Assembly (NCBI GenBank): GCA_012934845.2
Contig: WNNJ02001874.1
Location: 124,001 to 188,000, forward strand
Origin: Pomphorhynchus laevis
Lineage: Eukaryota; Acanthocephala; Palaeacanthocephala; Echinorhynchida; Pomphorhynchidae
Direction: 5' to 3'
Length of the DNA: 64,000 bases
Numbering within the stretch: the first letter of the stretch is position 1; the number at the start of each line of letters is the position of its first letter. A program made the translations under genes and the position numbers. Below the pieces are notes generated by a model. It searched no databases and was not told the DNA's origin. It was given only the letters and a program-made list of their open reading frames with translations. Positions 35,085 to 45,944 of the stretch are shown piece by piece.

Positions 35085-37815
35085 ATTATATACAGGGCTT
35101 TGACCGATAAGGCTGTTTTGCCCACTCATCGTACATTACAACACATGAAACAAACATATCAATTACAACCAAACCAAGGATAATAACTTCCAATGTTGCC
35201 TTGATCAGCTTGTCTTATTCAGGTGTTGACCATGGCTTTGAATTCGCTCAATATTGACGCAGTCATGATGCCGTGAGTCAATGCGTTCCACAATTTTCTC
35301 ACTCTGAGTAATAATCGCGATACCATTGTCGACCATCCAATTTGTCTTGCGCGTAACGAGATAGAATGACCCCTGCGACTTTGTCGGTCATTCAAGTAAA
35401 AACATTCACTTGTGTAGCGGTATATCCCCTTTACTATAGACCATATCGCAAACAGATCCAGAACGAGTAGTCTGGCTTGCACTGATAAGATGCCTATTGA
35501 AGTTAAACGATCGCTATAACTCATCATTTTACATCCTCGAACGAGCTTGCTGCGACGACGTAGAATTCTCTCCAAATCCCTCATTTCACCTATTGTGAAA
35601 GAGAATGATGCCTGGATAGCATATTCGATATAGAGACGAACAAGCGCATTATATAGCCGAGCAAAACACTGAGAAAATATCGACAAGAAGCAAGTTTTAA
35701 TGAGATAAATCATATTCCCTGCTGAACTGCAACGTCTTTCGGTATCCATTATAGTTTTAAGTGCCGATTGCATAAGTATGGCAAGATCACGCACCTGATT
35801 GGTCGAAATGATATTATGTCCCGACACTATACAAGCAAGACACATTAGACCTTCCTAGACGAATGTGTGATCACTTAGAAATGTTTACCAATATCTCAGT
35901 ATTAACACTACTTGTATAAATCCTGTCAATGTCACCCTGTAGGCGGATTTGGTCATCTGCAGATAAGACCTCACACCAAATTTTGATGTCATCAGCAAAG
36001 GATAAACACGGACAATGGAGTTGTCTGAGTAAACTGTTCATAAACATGTTAAACAATAAAGGTCCTAGTACAGAACCCGAAAGAACTTCTGACGTAATTA
36101 AATGTGGTGAGGATAGGGTACTATCAACTCGTACTCTGAAAGATCTGTTAGATAGAAAATCTCTAATCCATCCTATAAGTAAGCTATTAATGCTGTTCCT
36201 GGCCACTGTTTGAATGAGGAAACTATGGGGAACACGATCAAACGCACCACTAAAATCGAACAGAATAACGTCAACTGCTTTTCCTTGAGACATGGATTCA
36301 ATTTCAGGCCTCACTGGCAGACAAAAGGTTGGTAAGGCAAGAACGTCCTTTTCTGAAGCCATGTTGCATAAAGCTATGCTGATCTGATATGCTCAAGTGT
36401 CTGAATATATGTTCGTGGATGATCCTTTCCAGTACCTTACCCAAATGACTTGTAAGACTTATAGCTCGATAGTTGTATGTCACCCGCGGGTCACCCTTTT
36501 TGAATACTAGCACCACTATCGCACTTTTCCATTCAGACGGAACCTTTATGCTATCCAGATGCTATGTATTTTGACAAACATATGACCAAAAGCGTTTGGC
36601 GAGCTATTAAAAGATCGCACAATTTGGTCTTCATACTTTATACGCTTTTTAATTCTGAGGCGTTTATATGTATTGCGAGCAAGTTCGAATTGAGCAAACA
36701 AATTACCTTTGTGCCTACGCTTTCTGAACAAAGTGTTGCGTCATTTGAGATATACACATAGACTACTGTCAAACCAAGGAGGCTTCTTATGAGCAATTTT
36801 ATGTATTAATATACGCGGAGCAAAATAATCAGATATACGATATAGTAAATTTCGAATGAAATACCAACGTTCCTAACTTCCAATATCACCACACTTAAAG
36901 TTCAACGAGGACACAAACTGTTGTAACATCTCAACATTAACATGATGTCATAATCTCTTCGTGAATGCAGGTTCGGCATCGATTGCAAGAATATCTGAAG
37001 CTATAGTCAGCTTAAACACCAAAACACAGTGATCACTTTCTCCTATTGGAGGATTATGGGATAGGTCACATATCTGACCATCTCTTTGAGAAAATACAAG
37101 ATGAAGTATAGAACGTAGGCTATCAGTGCCAAATCTAGTAGGAGCAAATACATGCTGAATTAGTGATTAATTACATATCAAGAACTCCAATAGATTTTTA
37201 TCCTCATTGAAACAGTTACCAATAATACTGTTGCCATCTTGATCAATCACCAGGGTCGGTAGATTAAAATCACCAACTAAGATGAACGAGTGATCACGCA
37301 TACTACAAGCTCTAGTTAAAATATGCATCAGCTCATCATCTAAAATGGCTGATTTGGGTGTTCGATAAAGAACACCCGATGAAACGTGGAGGCTATATAT
37401 AACAAGATCAACTATTAAGCACTCACAAGTTCCTTCTTCATTTGAATATCTTACTATATTGCTAATAACGTTTATATCCTGAACATAAAGTGCTACTCCA
37501 CCACCCCTCTTAGGACGGCATCTATCTGAACGTAATAATTGATAACCTGGAATAGATACTACGTTATCAAAAATGGCATCGTGTAACCACGTCTCAGAAA
37601 TAACCAACACGTCGGTATGCGTAGAATGCGTCCAAACTCTAACATCATCAGGATTCGAAATTAAACTACGAATATTTGTGCAGCCAATGATAGTAGCACG
37701 TTGAGACGTGCTACCCCGAGAATGTAAATCAGCATTCGGAACCAAACAATCGAAGCAAATGAGATCGCCCTCGTTACGAGTGGACGCCAACTTATTAATT
37801 ATTTTAATTTGTTAA
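35085..37815 (-). mobile_element. CR1-like LINE, copy C2, 5'-truncated
   Basis: Endonuclease 37790-37167 (CTNIRSLISNP, VISETWLHD, RSDRCRPKRGGGVALYV, VLYRTPKS, LVGDFNLP). RT 36516-35871 in two frames (YNYRAISLTSHLGKVLERII, QHGFRKGRSCLTNLL, LFDFSGAFDRVPHS, VLGPLLFNMF, LSFADDIKIW). C-terminal region 35845-35219 (DLERILRRRSKL, YSDRLTSIGI, RVRKLWNALT). The linker between endonuclease and RT is scrambled or shortened (36,546-36,731 keeps a 'RLRIKKRIKYEDQIVRS' trace). The 3' end near 35,085 has a CAGCCTTATCGG...GCCCTG hairpin and a TAATAAT-type tail. At least three frame breaks. Confidence 0.9.
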
Positions 37816-38434
37816 GCATTTAAAAAATTTATCTACAAATATGAAATAAATTGAGATTTTATATTAACCGAATTTTTAACTGTTGACTCCGCCCTTTTAA
37901 TTGAAAATTATATATTAATTATTTATCTTATTATCTGACGAATTATATTTAATTATATCCTCAAAGCTTAAATTTAAAAAAAAATCAAATTCACCAAGTA
38001 AAAAATTAAGTAAACAATTCATCAAGAATAATATTTGATCTTATTTGGCGAATTTTTGCATATAAAGATTCAGAATAATAAATTATTCTTTTGTCGAATC
38101 TTCTTTGTGTTGGTGACTACTTCGTCATGCTTATAACCTCGCAGCTTTATGATAGCTTTCGTAATTATAATCAGCTACGTAGATATCAACTAACTGTCAA
38201 AAATCGTCAAAGACTTTATTAATACTCAAAATATCAGAGGTTGCCTGGTGAACAATAGAAACAGGTTTCCAAAGGTCCCGATTGATAGGCGAAGCATTCA
38301 AAAATTCCGGTGTGCCTTGAGTCAACTTTTGACATCACCGCAACTTTGATTTGGAAATAAATAAATATGGTTTTTATTGTATTTTCTCTGCATTGAGGCT
38401 CAGGGAATAATTTCATTCACGGCTAATGTACAAA
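37816..38434. other. Spacer between LINEs C2 and C3
   Basis: AT-rich, no gene recognised; the minus frame at 38,234-38,416 is not supported. Confidence 0.4.
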
Positions 38435-41400
38435 ATATATTATTACAAGCAAGCATTGACTATAAAGCCGTTTCGCTCGATCACAAGAAAACATCATTAC
38501 ATACACCAAAATCAACATAAAAATATCAATAAAAGGGGTAATCTTCATTATTCTCGCCGTTAATCGTCCAATTTATGAGATCAGTCTTGAATGTCTTAAC
38601 GTCTGTGGCCATTATGATTTCCGACGGTAGTCGATTCCAAGCATTTGCACAACGATAAGACAACCGATCCAACCGTGAACTGCGACCATGGTACGATATC
38701 CTTAACAACTGGGGATGACCGCTGTGGCATCGTCTATCGTTGATAACAACTGAATGGGTAGGATATTCATCCGAACCGTTGGCGATATGCCACATTACTA
38801 ACATATCTAGGATGTACAGTCTTTGGTGCACAGTCATCATACCCAGAGTTTTAAGTCTGTCGCGATAACTCATATGAGAACAACTCGAACACAGTTTGCT
38901 GCCACGACGAAGAATGTTTTCTAAGTCATTTAACTCTTTTTTGGATGTTGGAAAACTGGCTTGTATCGCGAACTCAATATGTAGTCTTACAAGTGCATTA
39001 AATAGAATTCAAAAACATGCGGGTGACACAAACTTGAAGCAGTTTTTATCAAGTACAACATTCTTCTGGCAGACGCGCATCTACGTTCAGTATCCATTCT
39101 AGACTCCAAGGAAGAATGAGTTATGATACCAAAGTCTCGTACATGAGATACACAATTAATTATTTGAGATCCTATAGTATATCGGGCAGGTACAGAACTA
39201 TACCCGAAACGAAGATGAACACACTTAGAGACGTTCAATAGTATTCCTGTATGCCTACTCCAAATTTCTATCCTATCAATATCAATTTGCAGAAACTCTA
39301 CATCCTTTGGAGAATTAATTGTGCTCTACACTTTCAAGTCATCTGCGAAAGCAAGATATTGGCATTGCAGTTTACTCAGTAGAGAGTTGAAAATGTTAAA
39401 AAGTAATGGGCCAAGCACAGTCCCTTGATGAACCCGTGAAGTAACACTAAGCAGAGAAGAAAAACAATCACTAACCCGTACTATATAGCTCCTAGATGAC
39501 ATAAAATCAGCAACCCACGCTACAGGCATCCGGGGAATGCCATGTTGGAATAATGCTTGTATCAACTGAGAATAAGGGACACGATCGAATGCTCTATTAA
39601 ATTCTAGAAACAGGGCATCAATAGAGCTACCTCGAGATAATTCTGCGGCTCGCGCCTTACGAGGTCACAATAGATTCGTCAGACAAGATCCGCCTTTTCT
39701 GAAATCATGTTGTTAAGAGCAAATCTGTTCAGACTCAACGAAGTGACTCATTATCCTGTCGTGAACTATACGCTCTATAGTTTTACTTATATGGCTAGTT
39801 AAACTTATAGGCTTGTAGTTACTAGCTGAGTTCCGCATAACTTTCGTATAAACAGGTACTACTATAGCACGTTTCCAGTCGATCGGTAATTTGCCAGAAC
39901 TTAAAGAGAGCTGAAACAGTATTGCCAAGGGCCGAGAGAGGTGGGCACTCAAGATACGTAAAAGAAAGGGGTGAATGTCGTCAGGACCAGCAGATGAACA
40001 TCCCGACAGACGAATCAATTTGCAAATACTTCATCTTGAGTAATTGAAATCGAATCACTGGAGACATAAGAGCTTAGTGGTTCATAATCAATGTTGGATA
40101 CCAACGAAACACTACTTAGAGTAAATTCATTTGCAAATTCCTAGGCAATGTCGACCTGAGAAGACAATAGACAACCATCAACAACCAAGTGAGGAATACC
40201 ACAGGGAGCATTCCCATTTTGGGGCATGTATGACCAAAAACGTTTGGAATTTTGACCAATCGAATTTACGAGGTCGTACTCATAATAAACACGCTTATTA
40301 GTGCATAGTCGTTTAAAAACATTACGAGCTTGCCGGAAAATGATATGAACGATGGGTCATTACGTATTAGTTTAAAGAAACGGTTTCGTTCGTACAGTGC
40401 TTTCTTGAAATCATGGTCAAATCAAACTGGCTTGCGGTTGTAACGTTTCTTGATTACTATTTTTGAGGCAAACTTATTTGAAATTTCAAGTAACTTATCG
40501 CGAATTACATTCCAGCAACGGTCAACTGAACTGTCATTATAACAAAAGTTGATACAATCTGCATAAGTCAAGAGTGCTGCGTGATCTGCCTTATGTCACA
40601 GCCGTTTGACCAAATTAGGTTCAGCATCCTCCATCATAGCCCCCAAAGAAGGGCGAATACCGAATTGAATGGTTACATTGTCACTCAATCCCAGAGGAGA
40701 TACATAGCCTATGTCACAAACATGATCAAAATTTCGAGAAAAGAGTAGATCAAGTATAGATGAACTATTGCCACATATTCTGGTAGGACAGATCAGTAAT
40801 TGAACGAGTAATAAATCGAGAGTCAATAATTGCCATATTTGAGTTTCAGAAGCATTGCAATGATCAATCCTAAAACCACCAACATCACTAACCACAACAC
40901 TCGGAATGTTAAAATCACCAGATAGAATGAAAGGATGATGATGTTTACATGAATTAAGAAACACATTACGCAGTACGTCGTCAAAACCAGATGATTTAGG
41001 AGTTCTATAAAGGACACCAAGTGAAAATCTAAGTTCGGATAATATTACGTTTAACACCAAGCACTCACAAGTTCCTTCACTATTGGAGTACTCGACCGAA
41101 CCAACAACAACCGCTCCGTGAGCTAAATAGATGGCAACACCATCCCGCCACGAACATCACACCTATATGACCGAGTTACGGTATAACCCTGAATATTAAT
41201 TAACATCACCAATCCCACTATGCAGCCACGACTCAGATACGGCAAAGGCGTCAAAATGTTTTGAAGTCAACATAATGCGAAGATCATCCGGATAAGAAGT
41301 TAAGCTACGAATGTTAGAATAGCCAATGAGAAGAGCACGCTCATTTGCAGAAGCTGCAATACCCGTTCTCACCCAACTAAAATCCACAAGGGAACCTACA

Positions 41401-42605
41401 TATATTGAACCAGCACTCAAATGACCATGCAGATTGGATGCCAACGCACAAATGGCTTGCGTTGGCAAACACGAAAATTTCTGACACACAAATCCACCTC
41501 TCCTTCGCCACGACGGCGGGCTAGCGCCTGCTTAGCATTAAGTAATAAAATACGCTCTTCGTGAGAAAGATCCTTTAAAATACGAACAGGTTGATTTTTT
41601 AGTCTAAATCCTCGATTTAAGAGGGACTTAGCTTCAATAGTTGATCCAAGGACAACCCTCAGAAGCCTAGGATGGTTATCGGATGTTTTCTCACGAAGTC
41701 GAAATATACTACTGACAGTTAACTTGGACACAACATCTCGATCCGAATAGTCGAACATGGTTGAAATAATGGTCCTGACTGCATCAACGTCATTTCCAAA
41801 CGAGTTTGCGAAACGCTACTTGCAGATTCACTTAAATTTGCAAACAACACACAACAAGACCTGTCAAAGTCCTTATGTCGGGTACGTTTATTAGATTCAG
41901 ATTCAACATGCGCACAGTCTGACGAAATTGAGTTGGATAGACGACGCCACGGGCCACAGCGATTAAGCTCCCATTCAGTATCATTCACTTTATGATTATT
42001 ACATGTGTCAATATAGTTGCAACCGATATTGCCACTTGGGCTTTCTATAGTTATACTTTGTTGAAGATTGGATCCACATCCTTGCTTGGTCAATACAGAC
42101 ATGGGTGATCGAGAACCAGTTATAATTGGTTCCGTCCCGCTACTGGTTGACTGCATTTTGAACCGGTTTCTACAATACTGATGTGGACGTCCGTTTGTCC
42201 ATATTCGACATGGATTCCACTTAGTGATGCTCGGACATATTACAGGATCATCATTTCCGATAGTGATCTCAGTAGAGAGGCTGTTACAACCATAAGATGA
42301 TGCTTTGCATACTCGCTGTTCATTTCTAATGCTATTTGCTTCACATGACTGATTCGACGTTGCTGGTTTGAGAGCATAATATATAGCGCAACAAAATCCA
42401 CAATAATAAGGTCGTTGCTGTAAAGATTCACGGTCGACCTGCTTCACTTTTATCAATGTCCATACATTGCAACCATCGCAGTCACACCCAATCTCGAGCT
42501 GAACATAGTCGTCAATACGTTTTACCCCGCATGGTTTACGAGATTTTGATCCCATTTGTAGATAAACAGATATTGTATGTCGGTACTTTGATTGTATGTT
42601 AATTA
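38435..42605 (-). mobile_element. CR1-like LINE, copy C3, nearly full length
   Basis: ORF1 42555-41719 continues in another frame to 41417. It has the Cys motif CDCDGCNVW ... YYCGFC near residues 24-55, a long polar middle, then an RNA-binding-like domain (RLREKTSDNHPRLLRVVL, RGFRLKNQPVRILKDLS, LCVRNFRV). ORF2 from 41489 has endonuclease parts (YSNIRSLTS, AVSESWLHS, VLYRTPKSS, LSGDFNIPS, SSILDLLFS), RT parts 40018-38987 (SAGPDDIHPFLL, YKPISLTSHISKTIERIV, QGTVLGPLLFN, YLAFADDLKV) and a C-terminus 38873-38526 (YRDRLKTLGM, NAWNRLPSEII). The tail near 38,440 resembles that of C2. About 4.1 kb with several frameshifts and stops. Confidence 0.9.
41719..42555 (-). pseudogene. ORF1 of LINE C3 (frameshifted)
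   Basis: 278 codons from ATG at 42555. Cys motif C-x4-C-x-V-W-x19-C-G-F-C near the N-terminus, then a Ser/Asn/Thr-rich middle. The conserved 'RSCCVLFANLSES' segment before the RNA-binding domain is still in frame. The frame is lost near 41,760 and the remaining domain continues in the overlapping frame 41,758-41,417. Product would be the LINE RNA-binding protein. Confidence 0.75.
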
Positions 42606-42929
42606 TATTGTATATAGTTATTTTAAAAAAATTTTTAAAATATATATGTACAATAATAGTGACTAGAGGATTTTAACAAGATAATGATTGCGCATTTGGC
42701 GTGATTCTAAAATACTTGTTAACTCGAGAAATTATTTTCACAAGTATGCTAGCTTTGTGTCGATGCTAAAATACCCTACAGTTTATGGTGCTTGAAAACT
42801 CACGAAATGTACATTTGGGCAAAATTTCTTAAGACTGGATAGTTCAAATATATTTCAAATCCATTATGTTAACTTGAAATTGTTGATCTCGATTAATTTA
42901 GAAGCTGAAGCAATCTTCTTTATACATTT
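42606..42929. other. Short spacer upstream of LINE C3
   Basis: 5' flank of C3; nothing recognised. Confidence 0.35.
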
Positions 42930-43085
42930 GATGCCATATAAAAACATTGAGAAGCATATAACAAATGGCTTAGTACAAAAGCGTTTGCAAGAACTCTAAA
43001 AGAACGTGGACTCACATAGCTGAATGATCGGCGAAGGAAACCAACCATACGCATGGCCTTCGAACAAATGTACTCAGTATGGTTG
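42930..43085 (-). mobile_element. LINE RT thumb fragment
   Basis: The minus translation reads EYICSKAMRMVGFLRRSF, VSPRSFRVLANAFVLSHL, LYASQCF, the 'YI..KA.RMLGF..R ... L..LV.SHLEYAS' thumb block of non-LTR RTs. The first part coincides with the inverted-repeat arm at 43,001-43,049. Confidence 0.65.
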
Positions 43086-43126
43086 GTTTCCTTCGCCGAT
43101 CATTCAGCTATGTGAGTCCACGTTCT
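43001..43126. repeat. Perfect 49-bp inverted repeat with 28-nt loop
   Basis: 43,001-43,049 and 43,078-43,126 are exact reverse complements (arm begins AGAACGTGGACTCACATAGC). The sequence codes for a LINE RT thumb on the minus strand from the left arm, so the right arm is a flipped copy. Confidence 0.95.
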
Positions 43127-43149
43127 AAATCAAGGAGATTCCTATAGCA

Positions 43150-43235
43150 ATTAATAATAATACAATAATTTATTTAACGTAGCAAATGCGTGCAAAATGC
43201 ACAAAAAATCTCGAATAAAATAGGGCATCTGCTCA
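43150..43235 (-). mobile_element. 3'-terminal LINE tail fragment with hairpin
   Basis: The reverse complement holds GTGCATTTTGCAC followed by GCATTTGCTACGTTAAATAAA, the 3' end seen in family A. Only the last ~85 bp are present. Confidence 0.6.
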
Positions 43236-43269
43236 TCTCATCCCTTAATCAAAATTGGCAAACTCATGG

Positions 43270-45235
43270 AGAAGCAGCGCTGGGGAAATGAAGATAAAGT
43301 TGCCCAGGGGCAAGTACCTACCCCAGGTGGGACTAGTAGAGGGAAGGAAAACCTTCCTGCACCTAGCGCTGTCTAGGTAGGCAATCCCTCATCCAACTAA
43401 TCCATCACAATGCAGAGTACTCGTGAGCCTTTTTCACTGAATATCCTTCAGTGGAATTCGTGAGGTGCTTCTGCCCTTAGACTTCTATCCGGTATAGATG
43501 CAGATGTTATAGTCCTTTAGGAGACGCGGCCTATCCGTCTCCCCCAAGGACATCATTCGATTTATTCCAAACCATATATGTTCCCACTATACTCCGTACA
43601 TAACCCTCCTCACTTTTCTTCATCTCAGAGACTTTTGATCTTAGTTAAGTGCTCTTTAAGGTCCTCCCTCCTGCTAAACTAATCATATCCAGCCTTCTCT
43701 TGTCTGGTAGTTTCACTCAATAATAACGGTAAACGCCTCAGTCTAGCCAATGTATACATTCGTCCAGGGGAGATTCACAAGAACCGTGACCTCCTGGATG
43801 GTATTATTGACAGCGGCTATGACTTGATACTTGGAGACTTCAACGACAGAACTGGTCGTTGGATCAACGCAGCACTTCGCAAAGCTAGGAACGGTTATCT
43901 TATTTACAAACCACATTCCCCTACCTTTCATTGTACATCTACAAATTATGTCCTCGACATTATACTGCTTCACTCGATGTGGTTGCTTAAACCCCTCTGT
44001 ACAGAGCAGTCGCGTCAACATTTGTCTGCCTCTCATGACCTTATTCGTTGGCGGATTGAGGAGGATACGTTGCTTAGAAGGAGGTTTCACTTTGATCCGA
44101 TCAGAGTGGCCTTCTTTCAGGCGGCTATCTAACTATTCCCCAGAATAGGAAATGAGAGTTTAACCGAACTTATACCTACCTCTTTTTGCAAGCTACCACG
44201 ATTCTATCGACTACCTATAAAGGTCGCTTATTCAATTCCACTCCGACAAAACTCAAGGTCCTAGCCAAATTGCTGAACCTTCCTAAAGCGCTTGCTCGTA
44301 AAATCCGCGACCATTTCAGTAGGCGTAATTTGATCCCTTCAGGTTTTCATGTGTTCGTTAAAGGTCGCTCGGTCCATTCAGCAGTTAGTGAGGTGGAGTA
44401 GTTTTGTCGCGATAACAGCCATCGTCTTGTTGTGGCTGTTTTCCTCGACGTTTCTGCTGCATTTGACCGAATCTCCATTCCCTTTGTGATCTCTTCTCTC
44501 AGGTCCCTCGGGTTGCCTGCGAGAATTGTAAACATGGTAGTGATCCTGCTGCACAGCAAGCGATTTTTTATGAAGATGACCCTGATGCGTGTCAGTTCTA
44601 CCCTATTACGGATGTGCCTCAAGGTTCACCTCTTTCTCCAATCTTATATCTTGATGCCTCCATTAACCTATATAAAATATTTAAACGCGAACAACGTCTA
44701 GTGGTGTACGTTGATGACACCACAGCCCTGTTTGCTGGACACAGGTGTAAAGACGTAGTCTCTGACATCAGCCGCATCTTTTTAAGATTAAAAGACCAAT
44801 TACCCACATCCAATCGTGTTTTAAACTCCGCAAAATAGCAGGTTGTCGTCTTTCCTGGCACCCCTGCATCAAAGCAAAAACTTAAGAGATTAGCACTCTC
44901 TGCGCTCTCATCCATATTTGCCTCTGAACCACTCCCTACCTTCACAAGTCGAGTAAAATACCTGGGGTTCACCGTTACGGTGAACTGGTCGGCGAAGGCT
45001 GACCTGGATAGACTTAAACGTATCCTGAAGAAAGCTAGGTTGGCCCTGAAACGGGCCCAGCATCTGATATTGAAAGGGAAACCCCAGGTGCGCCTTGGGG
45101 GCACTTGGGCTATCTCAGGATTAGTCTTCTTTTCGAGAGGACGTCCCCCAGAGCAAATACTAAGGTTTCTTAAGCTCCTCATATCTTGTTTACCCATCAT
45201 AGTCCGCACCGTCCGGATTCTTCGGGGGGGGGTGA
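43270..45235 (+). mobile_element. Jockey/I-like LINE, degenerate ORF2
   Basis: A GC-richer leader (43,285-43,400), then ORF2 from ATG 43,412: NILQWNS and DADVIVL endonuclease traces, LILGDFNDRTGRW (43,815-43,855), then RT pieces: FVKGRSVHSAVSEVE, VAVFLDVSAAFDRIS (motif A), VPQGSPLSPILYLDASINLY, LVVYVDDTTALFAGH (motif C, YVDD), and RVKYLGFTVTVNW with 'LKRILKKARLALKRAQ'. Text ends near 45,135-45,230. Multiple stops and frameshifts. The motif text (SAAFDRI, QGSPLSP, YLGF) differs from families A-C and fits the I/jockey group. Confidence 0.85.
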
Positions 45236-45238
45236 AAG

Positions 45239-45305
45239 ACCCGGGTGGTTCAGTCGGAAAGCGGCGTGTTGGATCGGTTGGGGGGGGGCTCAGATCCCCC
45301 TAAAT
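45239..45305 (+). other. tRNA-like segment (perfect A box, weak B box)
   Basis: TGGTTCAGTCGG at 45,246-45,257 matches the pol III A-box consensus exactly; GGCTCAGATCC at 45,287-45,297 is a three-mismatch B box at tRNA-like spacing. The acceptor ends do not pair and the anticodon region carries a long G run, so it is not an intact tRNA gene. It may be a tRNA-derived SINE head or a chance pattern in the LINE tail. Confidence 0.3.
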
Positions 45306-45504
45306 TTGCGGCCGTGATCATGGAAGAAGATTTAACTTGCTGTATTGCTTAATTCCTTTGATTTTCTGTAACTGACCTGATATTTATTTTTAATTTTCAC
45401 TGTTTTATTTTTATTAAAGAAAATCTTTATTTATTTATTTGTTTTAACGAAATGCTTGAAATGCGATATACCATTAAGTTGTTAACAAAATTCTTATAAT
45501 AATA

Positions 45505-45575
45505 AGATACATTTATTTTTAAGTGGCAAATGCGTGCATACGACGCGCTTACAAGCCCACTAATATAATTTAGCA
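45505..45575 (-). mobile_element. 3'-terminal LINE tail fragment with hairpin
   Basis: The reverse complement reads GGGCTTGTAAGCG, an imperfect stem, GCACGCATTTGCCAC, then AAAAATAAAT: the family A 3' end. Nothing of the coding part remains here. Confidence 0.6.
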
Positions 45576-45599
45576 GAAGAGGTCAGTGTGAAAGGTCAG

Positions 45600-45800
45600 T
45601 CCATTCGTTAATATTGTTCCTTCAATTTGACTGTTCAGTTCATTCGTTCAATCTGTTAGTTCAATTCGTTCGTTCAAACCGTTCGTTCACTCCATTCAGT
45701 CCGTTCGTTCATTCCGTTCTTTCAAACCGTTTGTTCAGACCGTTCGTTCAGACCGTTCGTTTAGACCAGTCGTTTAGTATGTTCATTTAGCCCTTGCATA
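45600..45800. repeat. Degenerate tandem repeat of TTCGTTCA/CCGTTCGTTCA units
   Basis: About 20 imperfect units of 8-13 bp over 200 bp, just before copy A2. No coding sense. Confidence 0.85.
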
Positions 45801-45844
45801 CAGTCAATTTAGTTCTTTCGTTGCGTGTAATTGATAAACTTGGC

Positions 45845-45925
45845 TTGTCTATGATGTCTTGTCTATGATACACCTTCCACTAGGAGATAATAAAGTGTCT
45901 ATGATACACTTTCCAGGAGATAACT
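45845..45925. repeat. Short tandem duplication (about 37 bp x 2)
   Basis: Two copies of GTCTATGATACAC(C/T)TTCCA and an AGGAGATAA block. Confidence 0.75.
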
Positions 45926-45944
45926 TAAAAAAATATTTACAGCT

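Noticed and set aside
43743-44090. Minus-strand frame over the jockey-like LINE
   Set aside because: Shadow of the plus-strand endonuclease coding (LILGDFNDRTGRW).
45239-45305. Functional tRNA gene
   Set aside because: Acceptor arms do not pair, B box has three mismatches and a long G run replaces the anticodon/variable region.
45600-45800. Short periodic repeat as a possible CRISPR array
   Set aside because: Units are 8-13 bp, imperfect and without spacers; the genome is eukaryotic. It is a degenerate satellite.
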